Shown here: one piece after another, positions 25,704 to 33,432 of the stretch
Position numbering within the stretch: the stretch's first letter is position 1
Layout of the letters: every line of letters begins with the position of its first letter
From: an uncultured Hyphomonas sp.
GTDB lineage: Bacteria; Pseudomonadota; Alphaproteobacteria; Caulobacterales; Hyphomonadaceae
Length of the DNA: 64,000 nt
NCBI RefSeq assembly: GCF_963678195.1
Contig: NZ_OY782759.1
Coordinates: 558,001-622,000 of the forward strand
Reading direction: 5' to 3'
Translations under genes and position numbers: made by a program
Notes under the pieces: generated by a model
Database searches by the model: none
Seen by the model: the letters and a program-made list of their open reading frames with translations, nothing else
Told to the model about the DNA's origin: nothing

Positions 25704-26807
25704 CTACCGGATAACCAGTTCGGCATGAATGGCGCCGGCCGTTTTCATGGACCGGATAATGTCTGCCATTTCCTGAGGCGTCACGCCCAGTGCATTCAGT
25801 CCGGAAATCAGTTCCGACAGCGTCACGTTTGGTTGCAGCATGGCGATATTGCTGTTGCCGGTCTGGCCGATGGAGATTTCCGATCTCGGCAGGACCTGTG
25901 TTTCCCCGTTTGAGAAGGGACCGGGCTGCGAGGCGACGGGGGTTTCGGAGATCTTGATGGAAATGTTGCCCTGGGCGATCGCGACGCGGGAAATGGTGAC
26001 ATCCTCGCCGAGCACAATGGTGCCGGACTTTTCGTCGATCACGATCCGTGCGGGTGCATTGACCGGAACAGTCAGGTTCTCGATGTCTGCCAGGAGCCGG
26101 GCAGGGGAGACCTGCAGAGAGGCGAAGTTCAGTTCAACAGTGCCAGGGTCGCGCATGGAGGCGATCGGCATGCCCATTCGTCCGTTGATGGCGTCTTCGA
26201 TCCGGGCAGCAGTTGTGAAATCAGGGCTGCGCAGCGCAAGCGTCAGCTCTCTGCGTTGGTTGAAATCATATGCCAGTTCGCGCTCGACGCGCGCACCGTT
26301 TGGAACCGCGCCGGTTGTCGGCGTCCCGCGCGTTTCCCGCGCGCCCTGTGCCTGCACATCTATACCGCTGACGATGATAGACCCTTGGGCAACCGCGTAG
26401 ATCTCATTGTCTGCGCCTTTGAGCGGTGTGAGGATCAGTGTGCCGCCTTCAAGGCTCTTTGCATCACCGATTGAGGCCACGGTCACATCGATACTGGAGC
26501 CCGACCGGGAGAAAGAAGGCAGGGTCGCGGTCACAAGAACTGCGGCTACGTTCTTGGGCTTGATCTCTTCTCCCTGAACATTCACGCCGAGGCGTTCAAG
26601 CATGTAGGAGAGAGAATCTTCCGTAAACGGGGCGTTCTTGACCGTATCGCCGGTGCCATTGAGGCCGACGACGATACCATAGCCTACAAGGTCATTCTGC
26701 CGAATGCCTTCAACATCGACGATGTCTCGAATGCGAGTCTCGGCACTTGCCGTAAAAGCCATCGTCGCGACTGAGAACGCGGCAAGAATAAGAGCGGACC
26801 ATTTCAT
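25704..26807 (-). CDS. flgI: Flagellar P-ring protein FlgI
   Basis: FlgI builds the periplasmic P ring around the rod. The 367-residue protein has a signal peptide (MKWSALILAAFSVATMAFTASA) and the family motifs RIRDIVDVEGIRQNDLVGYGIVVGLNGTGD and, near the end, PNVTLSELISGLNALGVTPQEMADIIRSMKTAGAIHAELVI. Length is normal. It is the last gene of the minus-strand flgE-flgK-flgL-flgI unit and lies 4 bp after flgL. Placing flgI with hook genes, away from flgA and flgH, is less common. Confidence 0.95.
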   Translation of the reverse strand: MKWSALILAAFSVATMAFTASAETRIRDIVDVEGIRQNDLVGYGIVVGLNGTGDTVKNAPFTEDSLSYMLERLGVNVQGEEIKPKNVAAVLVTATLPSFSRSGSSIDVTVASIGDAKSLEGGTLILTPLKGADNEIYAVAQGSIIVSGIDVQAQGARETRGTPTTGAVPNGARVERELAYDFNQRRELTLALRSPDFTTAARIEDAINGRMGMPIASMRDPGTVELNFASLQVSPARLLADIENLTVPVNAPARIVIDEKSGTIVLGEDVTISRVAIAQGNISIKISETPVASQPGPFSNGETQVLPRSEISIGQTGNSNIAMLQPNVTLSELISGLNALGVTPQEMADIIRSMKTAGAIHAELVIR

Positions 26808-26811
26808 GGCG

Positions 26812-27789
26812 CTACCTCATAAAATTCAGCAGGCTGAGATTCGCGAGCCGGGCTGTAAGGGTGTAGGACGCTTCGAGACTGCTTTCCAGCTGCTTCAGTT
26901 CCGACGCGGCTTCGTACTGGTCTCGTGCTGTCATCTGGTTGAAGGCGTGGGTGAGAACCGTTTCTTCCACATCCAGCGCACTTTTCGAGGTTTCGATCTG
27001 CGCTTGCAGGATACCGCGTTCGGCGCGGACATTTGTCAGAGCTGCCTGGCCATCGGCGATCGTGTCGGTTGCCTGGATCAGGGCGGCGCTGTTTCCATCA
27101 AACAGTGCCAGCGTTTCGTCCGATCCGGAGAGGGCCAGCACTGCGAGACCCCAGACAGACTGGACAATAGCCGGATCTGTTCCGGTGACGCCAGCAGGGT
27201 CAGACGATGTTGGCGTGCCCGCATAGATGTCGGTCTGCCAGCCGCCGCCGGGTGTGTTGAAATAGGTGTCCATCTGCGTGGCAAAATCTGCTGCATCGGT
27301 CGCCGACGCGGCCATCGCGCGGACGTCGCTGAGAAACTCGTCTGCATCGGCAAAGGGCTTCGTGTTCGTTGCATCGCCGGAGAAGAGATACCGTTCCCCG
27401 TGCCGGGTATTCAGAACCGAAAAGGTGGATGCGAGCGCGGCCTTTGCATCCCTGGCGACGGCCTCCCGTGCGGTGAAGTCCTCAGAGCCAAGTGCCGCTT
27501 TCATGCGGACGCCGAGCTGTCCGATATTGCCGTCGATGGCGGTAAGGGACTGCTGGATGATTTCGAGCCGGCTCTCCTTCAGGACAAGCTGGGTTCGTTC
27601 GTTCGACACATCGTCAATCGCCTTCTGACCCAGCATCGCTTTTCCGATGCGGCCGGACAGGTGTGCGGTCATATCCTTGTAGCGTCCGGTAACGGCCTCT
27701 TCCGACGTCGTCTCAACGCGTTCGCGCAGCCGGACGATTGTCTCGCTGAGGCCGCCTGAATGGTGTGTGACAGGAAGAGTCAGTCGCAT
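26812..27789 (-). CDS. flgL: Flagellar hook-filament junction protein FlgL
   Basis: FlgL joins the hook to the filament. The 325-residue protein starts near MRLTLPVTHHSGGLSETIVRLRERVETTSEEAVTGRYKDM, the flagellin-like N-terminal helix region. Its C-terminal helix region LKQLESSLEASYTLTARLANLSLLNFM is typical. The central GERYLFSGDATNTKPF segment is a family hallmark. It sits 4 bp after flgK in the same unit. Confidence 0.88.
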   Translation of the reverse strand: MRLTLPVTHHSGGLSETIVRLRERVETTSEEAVTGRYKDMTAHLSGRIGKAMLGQKAIDDVSNERTQLVLKESRLEIIQQSLTAIDGNIGQLGVRMKAALGSEDFTAREAVARDAKAALASTFSVLNTRHGERYLFSGDATNTKPFADADEFLSDVRAMAASATDAADFATQMDTYFNTPGGGWQTDIYAGTPTSSDPAGVTGTDPAIVQSVWGLAVLALSGSDETLALFDGNSAALIQATDTIADGQAALTNVRAERGILQAQIETSKSALDVEETVLTHAFNQMTARDQYEAASELKQLESSLEASYTLTARLANLSLLNFMR

Positions 27790-27793
27790 GTCA

Positions 27794-29242
27794 TCAAATC
27801 TCCATCAGCCGGTCGATCATGTTGCTGGCAATCTCGATCACGCGTGCGTTTGCAGCGTAAGCCTGTTCGATGATCATGAGGTCCTGCATCTGCTGGTCAA
27901 CATCGACCGCGGTCTCTGACACTTCGGCTTCCGCCATGATCGTGTATTGCGAAGCCGTCGAAGAGACGATGGCCTCGTGGCTGACCCGTTTCTGACCGTT
28001 TATCGAGGCAAACTGGGCAAGGAGTTCGCTGGAGGAGAAACTCCCCTGAAGCCCGCTAGCGTTCATTGGGCGGACGGTGGTGATTGCATCCAGTATGTTC
28101 CGCAGGATGGTGGCATCGCCGGAGGGGCCTTCACTTGTGGCGCCGATCCCATCCCGAAGCCGCCACATATCGCCGCCCTGGGACGGGTCTATGGCCGGGT
28201 TCAGGGCCAGGCGACCGGCCAGGCCGGGATCGCCGGTACCGTCGGAATCCACAAACAGTCCCTGAGCACCGGGTGTTTTTGTTGGGTCAATGGAGTCATC
28301 GGACAGGCGCGCAATGAGATCGCCAGCCAGTGTATCCAACTGGTCGCTGAAGGCAGGCAGGTCCGTATCGCGGAGTGTGAACAGTGCACCGAACATGCCA
28401 CTCGAAACGGCGCCGTAGGATGACGTTCCAGGCGTGATGGAAATCCCGTCAACGGTCATGCCAGACAATCCGCCGCCTGCCAGGGTTTGCGCGGGGCCAA
28501 AAGCCGTCGATGGGGAAAATTCGATTTGTCTCGCCGTAGACTGCAGCAGGTAGACGCCTTCCTGCGTGACGATATCTATGCCGCCGCCCTGACGTTGCAC
28601 GGTCTGGATCGGCATGTATTCGGAGATCTGGTCCAGCAGCCGGCCGCGTTCATCCATAAGGGCTGCCGCCTGGCCGGACGACTGATCGATCTTTGCCAGT
28701 TTGGCGTTGATTTCCTCAACGCCCTTCAGGGCTGAGTTTACGGTGTCCACGCCGATGGCGATTTCATTGTCCGTTTCTGCGCGCAGGGACGTGGCGAAAT
28801 CTGACAAGGCGTTGAACTCATTGACCAATGAGACTGCAGCCTGAAGCGTGGCCGTCATGTCGGATCCGGATTCCGGTGATACGGCCAGATTGGAGAGGGC
28901 GCTCTCGAAATTCGAAAACAGGCCGAACAGGCTCGCTCCATCCGACGTGCTTCCCACGCGGGTCGAAATTGTTTTCCAGGTCGAGGCGAAGAGGTCTGCC
29001 TGAGATAAGTCGCTGCTGAGCGAACGGCGCTCGGCTGACAGGGCCTCATCACCCGCACGTGCGACCCCGACAGAGTGGACGCCGGAGCTTTGGCCACCAA
29101 TAATGTTTTCGGCAACAATCAACGAACGGCGGACATAGCCCGCCGTCGTCGAGTTCGACACGTTCGTGGCGATAATGTCGGCCTTCTGACTGGTGATCCG
29201 AAGGCCGGATTGTGCCGCATTGATGGCGCTAGATATGGTCAC
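27794..29242 (-). CDS. flgK: Flagellar hook-associated protein FlgK
   Basis: FlgK is the first junction protein between hook and filament. The 482-residue protein has the rod/hook N-terminal motif SGLRITSQKADIIATNVSNSTTAGYVRRS and the C-terminal QQMQDLMIIEQAYAANARVIEIASNMIDRLMEI. The GTG start at 29242 has GAGGGG upstream. Length is at the short end for FlgK, with a modest variable middle. It follows flgE by 26 bp. Confidence 0.93.
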   Translation of the reverse strand: MTISSAINAAQSGLRITSQKADIIATNVSNSTTAGYVRRSLIVAENIIGGQSSGVHSVGVARAGDEALSAERRSLSSDLSQADLFASTWKTISTRVGSTSDGASLFGLFSNFESALSNLAVSPESGSDMTATLQAAVSLVNEFNALSDFATSLRAETDNEIAIGVDTVNSALKGVEEINAKLAKIDQSSGQAAALMDERGRLLDQISEYMPIQTVQRQGGGIDIVTQEGVYLLQSTARQIEFSPSTAFGPAQTLAGGGLSGMTVDGISITPGTSSYGAVSSGMFGALFTLRDTDLPAFSDQLDTLAGDLIARLSDDSIDPTKTPGAQGLFVDSDGTGDPGLAGRLALNPAIDPSQGGDMWRLRDGIGATSEGPSGDATILRNILDAITTVRPMNASGLQGSFSSSELLAQFASINGQKRVSHEAIVSSTASQYTIMAEAEVSETAVDVDQQMQDLMIIEQAYAANARVIEIASNMIDRLMEI

Positions 29243-29268
29243 GTACGTGCCGTCCCCTCAGGCCCGGA

Positions 29269-30573
29269 TCAGCGCTTCAGATTGGTGGTTTCCTGCAGCA
29301 TCTCATCGACCGTCTGCACAATCTTCGCGTTCGAAGAATAGGCTCGCTGGGTTTCGATGAGGTCTGTCAGTTCTGCTGCAATATCCGTGGTGGAATCCAT
29401 CAGGGAGTAACCCGAGACAGTGCCGACCGGGCCAGTACCGGCATCCCACAGATAGAGGCTGCCGGAGGACGAAGAGACTGAAAATGCCTGACCATCGAGC
29501 GCGGTGAGGCCGTTCATATTCGGCACGTCGCCCACCGGGATCTGATAAAGCGTCCGGCGCAGGCCAGTGTCGTATACAGCCTGAAGGTAACCGTTTTCGT
29601 CAATCTCGACCGATGCAAGGTCACCGAGCGGCGCGCCATCTTTGGTCACTGCCGTCGGAGAGTAGGGGCCGGCCAGCTGGGTCATCCCGGCGCTGTCGTC
29701 GGGGCGACCAATGAAGATGTCGACCGGACCGTGTTCCAGTGTCATGGAGAGCTTGCCGGTAGCGGGATTGTAGCTGACGCCGCCGCCTGCGGTTGCGGAG
29801 TCGATCCGACCGCCATTTGCTGCAGTATCGTCAAAAACAAGGTTCAGGCTGCCGAGCGAAGTCGCTGGATTGCCGGCACTGTCGAAGAACTGAACATCCC
29901 ATTCGTTCGAGGAGCCGCTCCCGGGTACGGACGGCGTGAATTCCATTGTCAGCGTTTGAGCACGGCCAAGATTGTCGAAGTACTCAATAGGCAGAGAGTA
30001 TGGTTCGCCCGATCCGCCGGCATTCGTCGCGTCTGCAGGCAGGTTGATGCCGAGTTCTATACTGGTCGTGGGAGACGCGGTGAACTGGGATGTCGCGATG
30101 TTCACCGGCTCCAGGTTCAGGCCGCTATTACGGCTGACATTGCCGATGTCACCCGAGGAGTCTGCAGGCCAGCCCAGGAGAAACATGCCGCTCTGCGTAC
30201 GGAGAAATCCGTTCTGGTCAGTGTGGAATGAGCCGGTCGGCAGGAGCATGAGCGAACGCTCAGATGGAACGGCGCCTACGCCGCCCTCATTGGTCACCGG
30301 GATAAGTCCGCGACCTCCGACAGCGATATCCGTCGCATTCCCTGTTCCGGTCAGAGATCCTGTTGCCGCGATGTCCTTGTAAGAACTCACGCGGACACCG
30401 CCCGCCGCATAGGCTGAGCTGCGTTGCTTGAGAACCATACTCGAAAAATCGACCTGACTGCGTTTGTAACCGTAGGTCGACGAATTGGCTATGTTGTCGG
30501 AAATCGTAGAGAGGCGGGCGGAGTTTACATTCAACCCCATCACCCCTGCGTTCAGGGACGAAGAAATACTCAT
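29269..30573 (-). CDS. flgE: Flagellar hook protein FlgE
   Basis: FlgE forms the hook. From the ATG at 30573 (AGGAG eight bases upstream) the protein has 434 residues. It has the family N-terminus MSISSSLNAGVMGLNVNSARLSTISDNIANSSTYGYKR and the C-terminal LTDLIETQRAYSSNAKIVQTVDEMLQ. A TTG at 30600 would extend it by nine residues without a good site. Its C-terminus is required for hook assembly. It heads the flgE-flgK-flgL-flgI unit. Confidence 0.93.
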   Translation of the reverse strand: MSISSSLNAGVMGLNVNSARLSTISDNIANSSTYGYKRSQVDFSSMVLKQRSSAYAAGGVRVSSYKDIAATGSLTGTGNATDIAVGGRGLIPVTNEGGVGAVPSERSLMLLPTGSFHTDQNGFLRTQSGMFLLGWPADSSGDIGNVSRNSGLNLEPVNIATSQFTASPTTSIELGINLPADATNAGGSGEPYSLPIEYFDNLGRAQTLTMEFTPSVPGSGSSNEWDVQFFDSAGNPATSLGSLNLVFDDTAANGGRIDSATAGGGVSYNPATGKLSMTLEHGPVDIFIGRPDDSAGMTQLAGPYSPTAVTKDGAPLGDLASVEIDENGYLQAVYDTGLRRTLYQIPVGDVPNMNGLTALDGQAFSVSSSSGSLYLWDAGTGPVGTVSGYSLMDSTTDIAAELTDLIETQRAYSSNAKIVQTVDEMLQETTNLKR

Positions 30574-30616
30574 GTCGGTTGCTCCTGCAAAGTGACGCAA
30601 CCATGAGTAAATCTCC

Positions 30617-30647
30617 TTGGTTAATGACGAGATAACTCTGCTTAACC
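30617..30647 (-). promoter_or_regulatory. TTAACC sites upstream of flgE
   Basis: On the minus strand, TTAACCAAGG (30624-30615) and GGGGTTAAG (30649-30641) lie 44-76 bp before the flgE start. They resemble the TTAACC half-sites found before other flagellar units in the window. No clear sigma-54 GG-N10-GC pair was found. Confidence 0.3.
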
Positions 30648-30655
30648 CCGTAAAT

Positions 30656-31468
30656 TTATTGGGTCAGGATGGTAATCGAGATTCGCCGGTTCTGAGGTGC
30701 AGACGGATCGTCCGGGATCAGGGGTTCGGAGTCCGCCTTGCCTGACACTTCGCGGATCCGGCTGGCAGGCATACCGGAACGAACCAGCAGGCGGCGTGCC
30801 GTGTTGGCGCGATCTGCCGACAGGTTCCAGTTGTCGTAGACGGCAGCATTCCGGTAGGTGCGGTTATCCGTGTGCCCGACGATCTTCACCTGATTTTCGA
30901 AGTTGCCGAACGAACCTGCAACCTGACTCATCAGGTCTGCCAGAAGTTCGGACGGATAACTCGATCCGACCGGGAAGAGGGGAGTCTGCGCGGAGTCTGT
31001 AATCTCAACCACGATCCCTTCCGGAGACATTTTGATCAGCATATGTTCCGAGATCTGGTGCCCGTCTTCGGTGAGACCTTTTTTCAGGTCTTCCAGTTGG
31101 GCCGCTATCGCGCGCTCATCCGTTTTGTCCTTCGAACCATGCGAGTCGATGGATTTTGACCGTGAGGCGCCTGTGCCCATTTTCGCATAGGTTTCCTCGG
31201 TGAAGATGGACGAGCCATTCAGGCCATCGGAACCACCACCGGAAATGCGGCTGATCGGAATTGTCGGGTTGAAGTAATCAGCAATACCCTTGCGTTGCTC
31301 CTCTGTCGTGGCGTTGAGCAGCCACATGAGAAGGAAGAACGCCATCATCGCGGTAACAAAGTCGGCATACGCAACCTTCCAGGCACCACCGTGGTGCCCG
31401 TCGGCTTTGACGACCTTCTTTCGCTTGATGATTGTCGTGTGAACGACTGGTTGTTGCTTAGTACCCAT
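30656..31468 (-). CDS. motB: Flagellar stator protein MotB
   Basis: MotB anchors the stator to peptidoglycan and carries the proton site. The 270-residue protein has one membrane helix with the essential aspartate in VAYADFVTAMMAFFLLMWLL (Asp36), an immediate plug-like stretch (NATTEEQRKGIADYF), a Ser/Gly linker, and an OmpA-like domain with VKIVGHTDNRTYR and the final PQNRRISITI. It is transcribed divergently from the FliM-like gene, and motA lies beyond that gene rather than next to motB. The length of the linker is short. Confidence 0.93.
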   Translation of the reverse strand: MGTKQQPVVHTTIIKRKKVVKADGHHGGAWKVAYADFVTAMMAFFLLMWLLNATTEEQRKGIADYFNPTIPISRISGGGSDGLNGSSIFTEETYAKMGTGASRSKSIDSHGSKDKTDERAIAAQLEDLKKGLTEDGHQISEHMLIKMSPEGIVVEITDSAQTPLFPVGSSYPSELLADLMSQVAGSFGNFENQVKIVGHTDNRTYRNAAVYDNWNLSADRANTARRLLVRSGMPASRIREVSGKADSEPLIPDDPSAPQNRRISITILTQ

Positions 31469-31618
31469 TAACCCTAACCATTTGTGGCAGTGGGCATTCT
31501 CTAACAGACAGCCATGAAGGAACGCTGCGGAGGCGATGGTTAACTTGGCCCGCCTCGTTAATGGTTTTTCAACCGGTCACCCACCATCACTGGTTAACGG
31601 GACGGTACGTTTTTTTAA
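31468..31618. promoter_or_regulatory. CtrA-like site cluster between motB and the FliM-like gene
   Basis: The divergent region contains TTAACC at 31468-31473, TAACCAT at 31475-31481, ATGGTTAA at 31536-31543 (exact reverse of TTAACCAT), TTAA at 31558-31561, GTTAAC at 31593-31598 and TTAA at 31615-31618. This is the densest such cluster in the window. The first possible ATG of the downstream reading frame (31536) lies inside one of the sites, which argues for a later start. Confidence 0.45.
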
Positions 31619-31631
31619 TAGGTGGCAAACT

Positions 31632-32525
31632 GTGTCTGCAGTTCTGCGGAAAAAGATAGACGCTGGGGCGGGTATTCCACCCAGCATGATGCAACTGCAG
31701 CCTTTCTGGCTGAAGTTGCAGACCTGTACCCGCGAGTGGGCCGCAGACACTTATGGGATTCTGCCGGATATTTTGCTCGCCAGCCGGCGTGCTGTGAGTG
31801 GCGCCGAAGCCCGGCAGACGCTGGATCAGGAAGCCGCGTTCTATTTTTCCGCTACTCTTTCGCCCGGCCTTGCGGGCATCGCGCTGGATTCTGCTGGAGC
31901 CGTCCGGAACGCGGCCGTCCGCATGGATCAGGACGTCGACAGCCTTGCCGATGCTTCCCCCCTGTTTCTCAAGCTTTTAGCTGAACAGGCAGGCCTCGAT
32001 CTGGCTCAAGCCGTTTCATCCGGCCTGTTCAAGACAGAGCAGGGGGTGGCTGCGACGGCTGATCCGGCAGCAGCGGCTGGCGGTTTCAATGCTGCAAACC
32101 GCTACCTGGTCATCGAATACAAGCTGCAGCTGGATGAGGACGTCACCCGGGTCTGGTTCGCCTTCGCCTTTGATTATTTACAGAAATATTCTGCATTGAG
32201 CTTGCGCGATGCGGCTGATCATAAAGCACAGGCCCGGCATCACAGCCGGAAATCGCTCAGCGACAGCGTGCTGGCATCCACGACAACCCTGGATGCGGTT
32301 CTGGACCGATTGTCTCTGACGATCGGTGAGTGCGCAAAGCTTGAAGTCGGTACCGTGTTGCCGCTTTCCGGAGCCGATGCGGGCAAATTGTCTTTGTCAG
32401 CGGATACGCTGAATGGGTGTGTCGATATAGGTTCGGGAGAACTGGGTGTCTGGAAGCGGCAGCGGGCGCTGAAGCTGACGACACCGATCTCGGAAAATTT
32501 TGCGCAGGAAATCGTGGATTCTTAG
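31632..32525 (+). CDS. Divergent FliM-like (SpoA-domain) flagellar switch protein
   Basis: From the GTG at 31632 (AGGTGG six bases upstream) the protein has 297 residues. An in-frame ATG at 31536 would give 329. The C-terminal 70 residues form a SpoA domain (DRLSLTIGECAKLEVGTVLPL, then LNGCVDIGSGELGVWKRQRALKL). Before it, LVIEYKLQLDEDVTRVWFAFAFDYLQKY resembles the end of the FliM middle domain. The N-terminal CheY-binding EIDALL-type motif of FliM is not seen with either start. No other fliM is in this nearly complete locus, so this is the best candidate for the switch's FliM. Confidence is high for SpoA content, moderate for function. Confidence 0.6.
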   Translation: MSAVLRKKIDAGAGIPPSMMQLQPFWLKLQTCTREWAADTYGILPDILLASRRAVSGAEARQTLDQEAAFYFSATLSPGLAGIALDSAGAVRNAAVRMDQDVDSLADASPLFLKLLAEQAGLDLAQAVSSGLFKTEQGVAATADPAAAAGGFNAANRYLVIEYKLQLDEDVTRVWFAFAFDYLQKYSALSLRDAADHKAQARHHSRKSLSDSVLASTTTLDAVLDRLSLTIGECAKLEVGTVLPLSGADAGKLSLSADTLNGCVDIGSGELGVWKRQRALKLTTPISENFAQEIVDS

Positions 32526-32565
32526 CAATCACTCCGTGTGGAGATTGCTAGAGGGGAGTTGAGAA

Positions 32566-33432
32566 GTGAACGCAATTATTGGGATGCTGGTGACAGTCGC
32601 CATGGTTTTTGGCGGCTATCTGTTGGCCGGTGGCAAAATGGAGATCATCACCCATGCGCTCCCGTTTGAGGGCATGATGATCGGTGGAGCCGCACTTGGT
32701 GCCTTCCTGGCAGCCAACGACCTGACGACGATCAAGCATACGGTTGGCGACATCGTCTCCGTATTCAAAGGGCCGAAATGGAAAAAGCAGGACTATCAGG
32801 ACCTGCTTTGCCTGATGCATGAACTTCTGAATGTGCTCAAGCAGAACCCAGTCGATATCGAGCCGCATATCGAGGCGCCGAACGAGTCCGAGATTTTCGC
32901 CAAATATCCGAAGATCCTTAAGGACCATTCTGCGGTTGAAATGATCTGCGATACGATCCGTTCAATGATCATGAACTTCGACAATGTTCATCAGGTTGAG
33001 GAACTGCTCGAAGCTCAGCTGGAAGGCCTGCAGGAAGACAGTCTTCATGGCGCGCACGCCCTGCAGAACATGGCAGACGCCTTGCCGGCCCTTGGCATTG
33101 TTGCGGCCGTTCTGGGCGTTATCAAAACGATGGCCGCAATCGACAAGCCGCCTGAAATTCTGGGCGGCATGATTGGCGGCGCTCTGGTCGGAACGTTTCT
33201 TGGGGTTTTCCTCGCTTACGGGATCGTTGGGCCGTTTGCGAACAAGGTGAAGCACAACCGGACCGAAGAGCATTTTTTCTATGCGACCATTGGCGGTCTT
33301 CTGGTGTCAAACCTTCACCACAACCCGGTCAATATCTCGGTCGAAGTGGCGCGCCGCCATGCCCCTGCCAGGGTGCGTCCGAGTTTTGACGATGTGGAAC
33401 AAGCAATCCGGGAGCTGAAAAAGGCAGCATGA
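32566..33432 (+). CDS. motA: Flagellar stator protein MotA
   Basis: MotA is the four-helix proton channel subunit that pushes FliG. The 288-residue protein starts with GTG after GAGGGGAGT. Helices lie at about residues 1-22, 35-52, and, in the second half, ALPALGIVAAVLGVIKTMAAI and MIGGALVGTFLGVFLAYGIVGPF. The proline-containing PALGIVAAVLG segment is a known family feature. The cytoplasmic loop carries charged residues. It overlaps the next gene by 4 bp. Confidence 0.93.
   Translation: MNAIIGMLVTVAMVFGGYLLAGGKMEIITHALPFEGMMIGGAALGAFLAANDLTTIKHTVGDIVSVFKGPKWKKQDYQDLLCLMHELLNVLKQNPVDIEPHIEAPNESEIFAKYPKILKDHSAVEMICDTIRSMIMNFDNVHQVEELLEAQLEGLQEDSLHGAHALQNMADALPALGIVAAVLGVIKTMAAIDKPPEILGGMIGGALVGTFLGVFLAYGIVGPFANKVKHNRTEEHFFYATIGGLLVSNLHHNPVNISVEVARRHAPARVRPSFDDVEQAIRELKKAA

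Noticed and set aside
30287-30604. A frame starting at an ATG with AAGGAG just upstream of flgE, out of frame with flgE.
   Set aside because: The 105-residue product is basic with no recognisable family and runs within flgE. The flgE frame is conserved. The AAGGAG may be chance.
31536-31631. Upstream part of the FliM-like reading frame, starting at ATG 31536.
   Set aside because: The ATG is inside a TTAACCAT-type site and the stretch holds several more such sites. GTG 31632 has AGGTGG at proper spacing. The longer form cannot be fully excluded.
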